A DNA stretch of 64,000 bases from NCBI GenBank assembly GCA_033439295.1, contig JAVTLE010000001.1, positions 992,001 through 1,056,000 on the forward strand. Reading direction: 5' to 3'. The position numbers and the translations under genes are program-made. Position 1 is the stretch's first letter; the number at the start of each line of letters is the position of its first letter. This document shows positions 44,553-55,500 of this stretch, one piece after another. The notes under the pieces were generated by a model. The model searched no databases and was not told the origin of the DNA. It saw only the letters and a list, made by a program, of their open reading frames with translations. The stretch is from Deuterostichococcus epilithicus. Its lineage: Eukaryota; Chlorophyta; Trebouxiophyceae; Prasiolales; Stichococcaceae.

Positions 44553-45069
44553 TCCTGCAACTCGGCACTGCAGACTCTATTTGCATTGCAATCCGGAGGC
44601 AGCTCAGAGACCTTGTGCTTTTGGCGGTCAGGCAACTGCGTGCAAATGCAAACTGTCCGTCATGATGTTCACGGGACAACACCGCGGTGCGTTCTCTAGA
44701 GATCTCCTATCTGCTGGCGTGCTTCGTCGCAGCTGACCTTTGTGTCCTCTGTATATATAGAACCTTGCATGCCAGCAATTCTATCTGTTAGGTGATGCAA
44801 CTTCGCGGTAGGTCGCGAGATTGTCAGTCTCGACCCTTCTCGACCCCACAGCTCGACCCTTCGAGACGCTCCGAAACGTGCGTTGGGTTTCTAGCGCTTT
44901 CGACCGCTGCTGTTCAAAGGTGCTGAGTGTCTCGCATTGGGTTACAATTCTGCACTCTTTCGAAGCGGTCATCCTGCCCTCACGCTTGCTGACCTCCGTG
45001 CACTTGCTGCCACTTCCGGTCAGAGCACCCCAAGCAACCAAGCGTTTGTTCCCCCAAAAACATAACCAA
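44553..45069 (+). promoter_or_regulatory. HSP20-B promoter with TATA-like box and heat-shock elements
   Basis: A TATA-like GTATATATAG lies at 44751-44760. The block CTCGACCCTTCGAGA at 44852-44866, followed by CGCTCCGAAAC, gives spaced TTC/GAA motifs. CTCGACCCTTCGA and GCGCTTTCGACC are shared with the HSP20-A promoter, in the same order. Confidence 0.6.
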
Positions 45070-46521
45070 ATGGCTCTTGCATCCTACAACTTCGACGGTG
45101 CGGACCTGTTCGCGCCTTTCTTTGGAGGCTATCCGTCCAACGGCGGCACCGTCGCACACCCGCGCGGCAACGGTGAATTGTCTCATAGTGTTCGAGGCAT
45201 CCCTCTGGACGTAGCCGAGGTGGGTCTTGCTTTCTTGTCGCACATCAGATACATGGGCTGTAACGGTTTACCGATCGGGTGCGAAACTCGTCGCGGACGA
45301 TGGGTGACATGAAGCTCGAGGTTCCATGACGATGCGGGGCATATCTCACCCGAGACTGTGCCGAACACTCTTCTTAAATGGCCGGTACTTTTCACCGCTA
45401 GTCATCCAGCAGTTGTAAATCAGGCCTGGATGAACATTCTCGAGGATCCAGCACATCTAGTGTATCTTGGAGGTGCAGCACACAGTTTTGGCCACTGTCA
45501 TGAGCCTGAGCGCAGCCTATATTTGATATATCACCTTAGGTTCTTTTGTGGTCCGCCGGCCGTGTCATGAACCGAGTCGGTAACTCAGGCGCAAGCGGTC
45601 ATGACCGCCTCATCATTATTTTTAGCGTGTGCAATGATGCAGGTCTGTGATAATAGCCTTCTGAACAGCGATTCTTGGTGCCTGCAGAGTAAGGACGCGT
45701 TCGAGATCAAGGCTGACGTGCCGGGCGTCAAGAAGTCCGACATCAAGCTAAATGTCGACGGCGATGTCCTGTCCCTCAGTGTCCAGAAGACAGAGTCTCA
45801 GCAGGTGTGTTAGCACTTGCTTGTCGAATGGATGCGATGTTCTCCGTAGGCATCGCCTCTGCCGTGCGACCTTGTGCTGTGGCGGCGACCGCACGGGCAA
45901 GCACGGCAGCCGTCATTGTGCTGTAGTAGCTGACCTCATGAGGTCGGCAAGTCTTCGGCGCATGCGGCCACAATGCCCCAAGTCGCTTCTCGAGTTGAGA
46001 GCATCGTCCTCATTACGTGGCTCGTAGGACAAGAAGGAGCAGGAGGGCTGGAAGATCCACCGCAGCGAGCGCTCTTCGTCCTGGGTGCGCCGCTCGCTGC
46101 GGCTGCCGGAACACGCGGACCTGGCCAAGGTGTCGGCCAAGTACACCGACGGCGTCCTGCACGTCTCAGTGCGTCACTGCTCCTCTAACTCCTCATGGAC
46201 CTGCACCCTGCTGCCCGCCGCTAAAGGCCCGACCTCTGATGCAGCTGCCGCAGATTGCGATCCTATAAATATTGCGGTGTTCGCCTGTGTATCTGCACTT
46301 CAGACCCAAAAGTCAGGTGTCGTATGCAAGCGAGTGGCAAAACATCGTTCAAACAATGGCTTTGCGCATTGCCTCCCCCTAAAATCATCAGCAACAACAG
46401 TCCACCAGTCCACAGACCGAGTGCACGTCTGGGAAGAAGCACTGACCGCGGCGGTGCTCCTACGCTGCAGGTGCCAAAGTCTGACGAGAGGGCACGCACA
46501 CGCAATGTGCAGATCGAGTGA
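45070..46521 (+). CDS. small heat shock protein HSP20, copy B
   Basis: Four phase-0 exons: 45070-45219, 45688-45804, 46028-46168 and 46471-46521 (TGA), giving 152 residues. The N-terminal arm is MALASYNFDGADLFAPFFGG. The alpha-crystallin domain reads FEIKADVPGVKKSDIKLNV, DVLSLSV, GWKIHRSERSSSWVRRSLRL, KYTDGVLHVSVPK, and the tail is SDERARTRNVQIE. Exon structure is identical to copy A. Exon 3 encodes the same 47 residues; I count 7 silent differences in 141 bases, and the first 62 bases are identical, whereas exons 1 and 2 and the introns differ far more. That pattern suggests gene conversion. Exon 3 uses a TAG acceptor (CTCGTAG at 46021-46027). It is an ATP-independent chaperone, probably cytosolic and heat-induced. 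Confidence 0.92.
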
Positions 46522-47060
46522 TGCGCTTGCTGATGGCAGCAGACGCAAGAAGTGAGGGATTGGAGTGTTACCATACCACCTAGCGCAAGCGGTGGTCTGG
46601 AACAGCCATCATCAAAACCTGGGTAATGTGGCACCTGGTAGCCGTAGTCCCAAACGCACAATGAGGCGTGCGGCGCAGGCCTTGTCGCTCAGCGCCTGTG
46701 CTAACTGCACGCTAACTGCACCTTGGCGGGCGGTGCAAGTACCGTTTTCGAGATCGTTTTTCGTGTACTGATTTTAGCCAAAATGCTCTGATAATACTGT
46801 CCGGTCGTAGATAGTGTGATTTTGTTTCTGCTGTCATTGACTGAAACCAAAACTGCGACATCAGAGCTGACATCCAAATTGTTCAACATTAGACAGACGT
46901 CTTGCGCCAGCGGTTTTGTGAGACGCAGCTATGACACTCCGCCTCGTTCACCGTTGCAACTCTCGTCCATGGCCCTGACAAAGGGCCCTGGTCAACGTGT
47001 CAGCACTTGCTAGCATGCTGAATCCCATTGAATAGCACACTTGCTGCACACAGCACGGCC
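46522..47060. other. intergenic region between convergent HSP20-B and PELP1-like genes
   Basis: This stretch of 539 bases, AT-richer than its surroundings around 46730-46910, lies between two convergent stop codons. It has no recognisable gene. The short open frames here lack any family pattern. Confidence 0.45.
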
Positions 47061-50000
47061 TCATTCGCCATCGCTGTCTGAGTCGCCAGAGTCGATCTCC
47101 GGGAGGCTACCCTCGCTATCGCTGCTATACTGCTCCGCCATGGCAGACGCCGCAGCGGCGGCTGCGCCAGCTGAGGCTGCCGCCACTGCAGCCGTGTCTA
47201 AAGAGGCGGACGCAGGCGCCTCCAGCTGCCCAGGCATCTCTGCAGCAGCTGCTGCAGATGGAGTGTGCGCGACGGGAGCCGCTGCCGCGGTGACGCGTGC
47301 GGTCGCGCTGCCGCCAAACGACCCCGCCGCCTGTGCAGCTGCAGGCGCCGGCGTTGGGGGCGGCGCCTCCGACACAGGCAGCTGCGCTGCAGGCATCGCA
47401 TCCTGTGGGATCACGCCCATGCGCGGCGCTGCCTGCTGTGCCGCATCCCGCTCTGCCGGCGGCTCACCGGGCGCCGCGTCTGTCATTTCGGCGTCTGCTG
47501 GCACGGCGGGTGCTGCGGCCGCGGCTGCTGCCGCTACCGAATCTGCGGCCGAGTGTGCGTACGCAGCCGGCGCCAGCGACGGCCATGCGCTGAGCGCCGG
47601 CAGCGGCGCCGCCGCGGCGTCAGTCAGCGCGGCGGGCCGCGAGGGGAACAGTGTTGCTGCCCGGGGGTGCACCAGTGCCTCGCAGCTGGCCAATGCCTGT
47701 GCATGCCCGGAGCCTTGTCAGAGTACAGCTTTTGTCAAAGGGCGTGCATCAGGCACGCGTGACCATCGCTGGGTTTGAGGGGAGGGAGCCCTGGTGAAAT
47801 GAGAGTGCAAATCACCTGCAAGCTGAAGCGCGACAGGGCGGCATCCGGATGCGAGGCGTGGCGCAGGAATAGCGCCAGCGCCTGCAGCGCCACGAGACCA
47901 CCATGTCAGATTCACCTCCCAGGGGCTCGATGCAAAGCCATACTGTGAGCCCAGACTGCTGACCAGCCTTGTTAGGCATTCCATCAGCGATGTGCTGGTG
48001 TCTCACACTCGTAGCGCTGCACGTGGTAGCATGGCAGACATGGGCTGAGGGCACAGCGCGCCAAGAACACACGCGGAACACACACTGGAGGCAGCAGCTG
48101 GGAGGCGCTGTCCAGGAGAAATACTACATGTTTTGCACGATAGATTTGGATTGCACACCAGGTCAGTCATTAAACAGACCAAACATGCGGCCGGCACCTG
48201 GGGCAGGTAGGCTGGGCGGCAGGCGGCGGGCGCCAGCACCGACGCCAGCAGCGCGCGGAACGCGGCGAGCGCCAGCTGCGGCGCCTCGCCAGCGTCGCCG
48301 CGCGCCTGCCGGCTCGCGTGCCGCGCCGCCGCGGCGGCCGCCGTTGCGGCGTGCACCGCAAGGGCGTCGAGCTGCGGGTTGGGAACGAACGAAGGGTGTT
48401 GGCACTGACACTGGGGGTTTTCACCCTTGCGAGAAGCGCATCATGGCAGTGCAGTTCCCATCCGGCAGCCCGCTGTCGCGCCACACGAACCAAGCTGGTG
48501 CCTGCTGCTGTGAGCCGGCCACAGCTGGCCGCCTGCGCAGCTGCGCCAAGCTGGCGCCATGTGGCAGCACCCGCCCTGCTCTCCACACGCTGTTCTGGAC
48601 ATAGCCACAATGTCTGACCCCAAGCACACGGCTCAGGAGCCTTACCCCCGCCCTGCTCTCCACACGCTGGTCTGGAGACAGCCACACTGTCCGACCCCAA
48701 GCACACGGCTCAGCAGCCTACCAGATGGCGCAAAGTCCGTCACACATACCTGTGCGCCCTGGCCCAGCGGCAGCACCGGCCTTGCGCTGCAGCTGTGTTT
48801 GGGGTGAACCGACACTGAAGGACACAACCTCTGTCTAGACCCAAACACTCGCCTCGGACCAACATGTCGTATCTGGGCGTACTGGTCCATCGGCCGCGGC
48901 TCAAGGCTCCAGCTGTTCGGGGGACCACGTGCTAGAGCGACCGACTCATCTGACACCCTGCACCCGTGGGCATCAGTCCAGCGACAGCGCGGCGCTGCCG
49001 GCCTTGCGCCCCCACTGCTGGTATCGAAGGAACTGGGGAAGACGACACTCTCACAGCCTCAACCACGTGGCTTGAAAAGGAGGGACTTCACACCTGTGCG
49101 CGCTGGTCCAGCGGCAGCGCGGCGCCTCCAGCACGCAGCAGCGCCTCCAGCAGCGCCAGCGCGGCCGCCTTGACCGAAGCATCCCGCCGGCCAGCCGCGG
49201 CGCCGAACGTTGGGGCGCNGCCCGCCGCCGCCGCAGCCGCGTCCTCCAGCACCGACACGTCGCCGGCGGGGGCGGCCTTGCCGCGGCCGCCGCGCCGCTT
49301 CTTCGCCGGCCGCTCGCCGCCGGCGCCGCCGCCGGAAGCTGCAGAGCCCTGGCCCGCCGCCGCCGCCGCGGCAAAGAGCTCNTGGCGGACGGCCGCCAGC
49401 GCTGGCGGCGCCAGCAGCCGCGCCCCGCCGAGGCTGGCTATGTCGAGCAGCTCGGCTGCCGCTTGGAAGAGCGCCAGCCGCACCTGTGCGCATGGTGGAG
49501 CCGTGGTGGAGCCGTGGTGGAGTGACAGGAGTGCACGAGAGCTTGGACCTCTGCATGCTGGTGGCGCCGCGAGGGCTGAATATCGAGTTGCAGCTCCACC
49601 ACTCTGGCACCCTGATCGAGGCGATCTGCAGGGTTCAGCAAGCTTGGCTCGAATGCTGCTGTGGCGCCACAGACGAGGGCGGCGCACCGTCCAGGGCGTC
49701 AGCAGCAGCGCAGCAGCGCCGCCCGCTGCCAGGCGCCGCAGTTGACCCGCCAGCAGCCGCGCGGCGGGCGCATGCAGCGGCAGCGCCGCCGGCCCGGCGC
49801 AGCGCAGNGCCACAGTCACAAGCCGCAGCGCCGCGGCGTGGGCGCCCGGCAGCGCAGCGCAGAGCTCCAGGTACAGGCTTGCCGACGGCGGCCGCCTGCC
49901 TGCAGTATGAGTGCCATCGCATTGCCTGTTGTCAATCGTGTGGTTTTGTTGGGCTGGCGATGAAGGATGCGAGCTTGTGGTCATGTTTGGCTGGCGCCTC

Positions 50001-52131
50001 GAATGCGGATTCAGGCCATATGCCGCGGCACCCTACTTCTCGGCATCTCGCATGCTGCAACATCATCATGCTGCCGGCGGGACAGCGCCGATCCTTGATT
50101 GGACCAGAAGCTCCGGGCTTTGCAGGTGCAGAACGCCCGCGCTGTGCTGGGAAATGCACTTCACGTCTCACACGAACGAAACATCATTTCTGTTCAGGCG
50201 ATGGCGATTCGGGGCTACCTGCAGAGTCGTCAAAGTCCAGGAGGCGCGCCGCGAGCGACAGCACGCCGCCGGCGGGTGCCGCCACCGGCATGGGGAACGG
50301 CGCCGTCAGCAGATGCTCCAGGGTGTCCAGCAGGGCGCCCAGCTGTCGCAGCGCCGGCCGCAGGCTGCGCCCGTGCGCGGCGGGCTGCGCGGCGGGGGTC
50401 AGCAGCTGCGCCGCGGGGTCGGCGTTCGCCCTGCAGAGGCCGAAAATGCGTGGCTGGCAACATGCGGCGCACATAAGCCCTGCAGGCCCAGGCAAATAGG
50501 AGAAACATTCCACAAACTCGTTCTGTCCAGCGTTGGCGCACTGCACCGGTGGCTCTGCGCAGCACTGCGCAGCATTGCGCAGCACGCAAGCTCACGAGGA
50601 GCGGACGATCTTCCTGCAGATTGCGATTAAACGGAACAAGCAAGCGGCGAATCTGCACCTGCAGCTGGCGACCAGCAAGGCGTCATCCAGGCCCTGATAC
50701 GCGACGTCCAGCACGGTGTGTGCAGTGGCGAGCACCTCCTGGCCGACCGCGGACCAAGCGTCTGCATCTGCCGAGATCTGCGGCAGCTGCGCCAGGCAAA
50801 GCGCCGCCTGCGGGAACGCAACGGACAGCTGCTCCTCTGCATGGGGCTACTTTGAGACGTTTCATTGTGGTGTTGACCGTCAGGATGCTGGGCCTAGCTT
50901 GTCCGCTCGTGCCTGCAGCATGTTGTGGACGGGGCACCATGCCTATTGAAGCTGTAGGACCTCGTGGATTGCATGACATGCAGCGGCCAAATCCTCCCTT
51001 CTGCATGTGATTGCTGCAACATTGTTCTGATTGGCTGTGCATTACGACCGGCAGCGACTGCAGGCCGAGCACGGGGGCGTGCCTGGCGCCGGGCGGCAAT
51101 GTGGGCCGGCTCCGCCGCCAGTAACACGCCCACCACCGCTGCCTTCAGCGCTTTGGCGTGGTGCCGCAGCGCCGACGGGAGCGCCCGCAGACAGGCCGCC
51201 AGCGTGCGCAGCGCCGGCTCCCAGGCCTCCTGGCTCTCTGCGGCGCACATGCAGGTCCCGTCTTCAGGACGGGGGTGATGTTCGATGCTGTCACTGCACT
51301 TGATGACAGCTTGACCGCTGTCATCAAGTGCAGCTTGCTCGTGTGGCGGCCAGGAATTCTTCTATATATGAGAGGGACGGTGCGCCGAGACTGTGGAAGG
51401 AGGCAGACAGGCACCTGGGTCCTGGATGGTCGATACCATGGGCGAGGCCAACTTGCCGAACAGGGCGGAGCCGTCTCGTCGCACGCCTGGTACCTCTGCT
51501 GAGCCGGCTAGCCTGGCAGGCGTCAAATGCAAATATTATCACACCGTATCTTTCTGAAGTGGGTCTCTGCACCATGCTGAGTTTCACTGCATAAGAAAGT
51601 GCATGACGCCACGCACAAGCACCGCCGCCTCCCCGCACCTGGACACGATGTGGGACAGCGCCGCCCAGGCGGCGGCGCGGATGCCTGCTGGCTGCTCAGC
51701 CGGAAGCATGCCTGTCAGGCCGGCACTCCACCCTGCCCAGCTCCGCAGGAAGGTGCTGCTGCTACACTCGCGCGCCGTCAAGCCAACATGCTCTGCAGCA
51801 TGGCGCCTGTCCTCTTCCTGTGAAGTCATGTGGCATGTGGTCAGGAAAGTCTAAGACGACGAGACATTGTGGAATTTATACAAGTCCAGTATACAAAAGT
51901 GCTACACTAGTACCAGCTCACCACTCTGGAGGTGCAGAGCGCATTGATGTGGTCCAGCCACTTCTGATGTGCCTCCGTCAGGGGCGATCCATCTGCAGCT
52001 TGCGCGTGGCTGAGGAGCAGACCGAGCTGCGGCACGATGACTTGGGCATCGAGGGCTGACGTTGATGTTTCGTGAGCGCTGCCCGCCAGCCGTCGCAGGA
52101 ATTCCGACCTGGTGGCATCGTTCACCTCCAT
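47061..52131 (-). CDS. PELP1/RIX1-like pre-60S ribosome biogenesis protein
   Basis: Eleven in-phase exons: 52131-51922, 51766-51613, 51486-51415, 51237-51083, 50828-50659, 50430-50219, 49899-49688, 49483-49094, 48371-48198, 47881-47816 and 47696-47061, giving 816 residues. A start MEVNDATRSEFLRRLAG leads into HEAT-like helices of the RIX1 N-terminal domain (SWAGWSAGL, RAAAWAALSHIVSRCGEAAV, WEPALRTLAACLRALPSAL, LRQLGALLDTLEHLL). A basic patch (ERPAKKRRGGRGK) suggests nuclear import. The last exon is Ala/Pro-rich and ends in the acidic EQYSSDSEGSLPEIDSGDSD, the type of tail seen in PELP1. RIX1/PELP1 acts with TEX10/IPI1 and WDR18/IPI3 in ITS2 processing and 60S maturation. The intron after 51083 has a GC donor and the donor after 51613 is weak. 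Ns at 49219, 49382 and 49808 leave three residues unknown. Confidence 0.8.
48571..48722. repeat. two-unit 77-bp tandem repeat in a PELP1 intron
   Basis: Units 48571-48647 and 48648-48722 share CCGCCCTGCTCTCCACACGC and GACCCCAAGCACACGGCTCA with few differences. They lie in the intron between exons 8 and 9. Confidence 0.8.
48741..49145 (-). repeat. PELP1 exon 8 end with two decayed downstream copies
   Basis: The exon 8 end (LPLDQRAQ, ending at 49094 before GTGTG) has plus-strand form CACCTGTGCGCGCTGGTCCA. Related stretches lie at 48962-49015 (CATCAGTCCAGCGACAGCGC) and 48741-48795 (ACCTGTGCGCCCTGGCCCAG). The two intronic copies share CCGGCCTTGCGC with each other, so they derive from one another or from a lost version. 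Confidence 0.7.
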
Positions 52132-52583
52132 ATCTGCGGAGGTCTAAGAGACCTTTCTACTTGCCTCTGCAGCTTGCAATGGCGGCCTCTGCACTTCTAC
52201 AACCTCCTGCTGCGGCTCGAGCTCGAGCTTGAGGGCATGCCACATCAGGTTGACGTGGAATTTGCAAATTTCAAAGCACGCACGTCACAGCCTGCAAAGG
52301 CACTGACTGCAGTGCACACACCATTGCGGCACTTCGGGTTGTGGAGGCAGACTTTTTGCAACTCTGGAGCTACAGTCACAGAGTGGTGTCCACCTCGCAT
52401 TGTGCGCGCACCTTCGGAACATAAGTGCTGCATTGACGTGTCAAATTCCTGGAATATCCTTGCAGGCGGTCTGCTTGTGCTCATCTGCTGTCGAGGCATC
52501 TGGCAACTGCTCTGCCTGATACCATGTGGGACCGACATACTCTGACAGCAGTTCAGGTCTGGTACTGACAGCAAGCAGCAGAC
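52132..52583. promoter_or_regulatory. divergent promoter region of PELP1-like and RAD54-like genes
   Basis: This stretch of 452 bases separates the two ATGs. No TATA box or other known element is obvious. Shared use by a ribosome-assembly and a DNA-repair gene is a positional observation only. Confidence 0.5.
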
Positions 52584-55500
52584 ATGCAAGATAGGAGCTC
52601 GGACTCGGACGACAGCGTCAGCGTCGTCGACTGCTGCAGCTCCGACAGCGAAGGTAATTTCGCTTGCTGGGAAATGCACCGCGACCTGCACCTTGAAACA
52701 CGAACGGTTTGTGAGTTATAGTTGCCGCGGCCCACAGAGGAGGAGCCGCTCCCACGCAAGGCCGTGCCAGCGGCCGCCAAAGCTGCACCGGCGCAGAGGG
52801 CAGCTGCCCGCAGAGTCGTGGAGGACAGCAGCGACAGCGGCAGCGACTCGGATGGGGAATATCAGGCTGCAGAGGAGGCAGATGGCGTAGCGGCGGACTC
52901 GGACGACAATGAGGACGAGGGCATGGACGAGGCCGCCCGCAAGGCCGCAAACGTCAAGGCGCTGCTCAATAACAGGTCAGTGTGCTGACATTGGTAAGAT
53001 CCTGGATCCATGGTTCGGCCACTGGACCAACAGGCCTGGCAATGTGCCGCGACGATGCATTGCGCAATTGTGCTTCAACTGCTGCTGGTAATCTCGTCAG
53101 ATTCCTCTTCTGTGTATGCAGCCTGCAAGTCTGCCGCAAGCCGATCGCGACGGTGCTCACCGTCAAGGGGCAGGAGGTGCTGCGGCGCGCCTTCCGGTCG
53201 CCCGTGCCCAACACACCCGACCAGTCAAAGGTGGATGCATGCACTCAAATCCACACAACACTCTCAGGCACCCACCAGGAAGCGGCCGCTTCTGTGCGCG
53301 CCTCTGTGGCATGGTGCGTGCGTGGTGCGGGCGTGCTGATGATGTGATGCATGCTGCTAGTTCATTGCCTGCTAAAGTTGACTTCCTGCTTCATCCACAG
53401 GAGCTGCACCAGAAGCTGGCGGCGCGGCACAAAGTGCGGCCATGGGGCGGCGGCCAGTTCAAGCCGGCGCTGACGCCGACGGCCATCGCGCCCTTTGTGC
53501 CGGAGGAGACCGACTCCCGTGACAGCAGGACGGTGCCGGATGTGAGCTGTGACGCTTGCTTGGTGGCCTGTCGCATTGCCCTGGCTGCCTGCTCAGCAAT
53601 CCTTCCTGTCCGAAGACAGATGACAGACTTTCGCACATCTTCCGGAGCTACAGGGCAGTCTCAACAGCCGTCTCCGTTGCCAGCCTTACCCCGACCGCCC
53701 TCCCTGCAGGACGGCGGCCCGCCGCCCGGGGAGCCGCTGGTGCTGTGGCAGCCGCCGGAGGGCGACGCCAGCCCTGCAGTAGACGTGGACCCCATGCTCA
53801 CACGGTGGCTGCGCCCCCACCAGCGGGAGGGCGTGCAGTTCATGTTCGACTGCGTCACCGGCCTGCGCTGCAAGGGCGGCCAGGGTGAGTCTGGGCGTCT
53901 TTCCTGGCCTTTGCATGGCTCCCGGCTGTGCGGCATGAGCGGCATGCTGTTTCGTGAAGCGTGTTGGACGCCTGACCGGTTCAGCGCTGGCAACTGCGGC
54001 AAACGGAAACAGCAGCGCTGCACATACATGCCGTCTGAGCAAGTGTGCTAGAACTGCATGGAGCTGGCGACAGCGTTCCTTTCAAGGGTTCCGCAGCGCT
54101 GACGGCGCCGCCGCCGCCCGGTGCGCCGCAGGCTGCATCCTGGCAGACGACATGGGGCTGGGCAAGACGCTGCAGGGCATCTCCCTGCTGTGGACGCTGC
54201 TGCAGAGCGGGCACCCGGCCCTCGGCGGCGCGCCGCTCGCCAAGCGCGTCGTCATCGTGTGCCCCACCTCCCTGGTCGGCAACTGGGACTCCGAGTGCCA
54301 GAAGTGGCTCAAGGTCCGCCTGACACCGGCTTATTTTTAGAACTAATTTGAAGTATCAGTCCAGGGCACTTGCCTTGTCTGCATGCTGACAGCTTTGCCA
54401 GACAGCACTGCTTCTGCATCAGCTGCCATATGTTGCTGTGATGCCAAACGCACATGCCCGGATGCCGTTATTCACGTCACAAGGCGCCTTGCGCAGGGGC
54501 GGCCGCTGCGGACGCTGGCGCTGAGCGAGGCGTCGCGAGAGGACGTCATCGACAGCATCCGCCAATTTCTGAGCCCGCGCAACTACTACCAGGCGGGCGC
54601 TCCTGCACTAGCTGCCGAAACAACAGATGGCAGACCCTGCGAACAGACACTGGCGCACGGCGTGCAGGATGTCGAACGGAACCCGCATGCCATGCAGAAC
54701 AACATGAGCCTTGCACTGAGGCACGAGTGCGCAGACGTGACGACATGCCTTGTGCACGCGCAGGTGCTCATCCTGTCGTACGAAACGTTCCGCATCCACG
54801 CCGACCGCATGAAGGGCGAGAGCGCCTGGTGGGATATGTCTTGATGTCTGGTTCTGGACCGATCACCTGCCTGGCACCGTCGCCATGCCGCCACCCGAGA
54901 GCGACTGAATTCGAACACGGCTTCGAATGGTCCATCCAGCCTGAGTTGCATGCAGCTGTCGCTGAAGGCGCCGCCTCCATGCGCCTGCAGCGACCTGCTG
55001 ATCTGCGACGAGGCGCACCGCCTGAAGAACGACGCGACGCAGACCAACAGGGCGCTGGACGGCCTGGCCTGCAAACGCCGCGTGCTGCTGTCCGGCACCC
55101 CCATGCAGAACCACCTGGACGAGGTTTGTGCCTTCCCCCCTTGAAAAGGTCTTCTTTCTGTTTGGATCCAGGCGCTCTTGCACCGGGCTGGTGTGCATCC
55201 TGCATGCCTGTCGCTTGGTGCCGCACACTGTCATGTACCGCGACACCGTACTCCGAATACGACGCATGCACATCAAGGTGCATGCAGAGGTCCACTTCGA
55301 ATGCGGGTGTGTGGCTGCCTGCAGTTTTACGCCATGGTCAACTTCTGCAACCCGGGCGTGCTCGGCACACCGGCGGAGTTTCGGAAGAAGTACGAGCGCC
55401 CCATCTTGGAGGGCCGTGAGCCGGGCGTGGGCGCAGAGAAGGTAGTCAGGATTTGAGGGGTCACCAACGTTAAACCCTCCACAGCGCAGTCGAGGGTGTT

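Noticed and set aside
48170-48750. Repeated minus-strand frames with a Cys/Ser-rich motif in a PELP1 intron
   Set aside because: They follow the 77-bp tandem repeat and are a by-product of it, not a gene.
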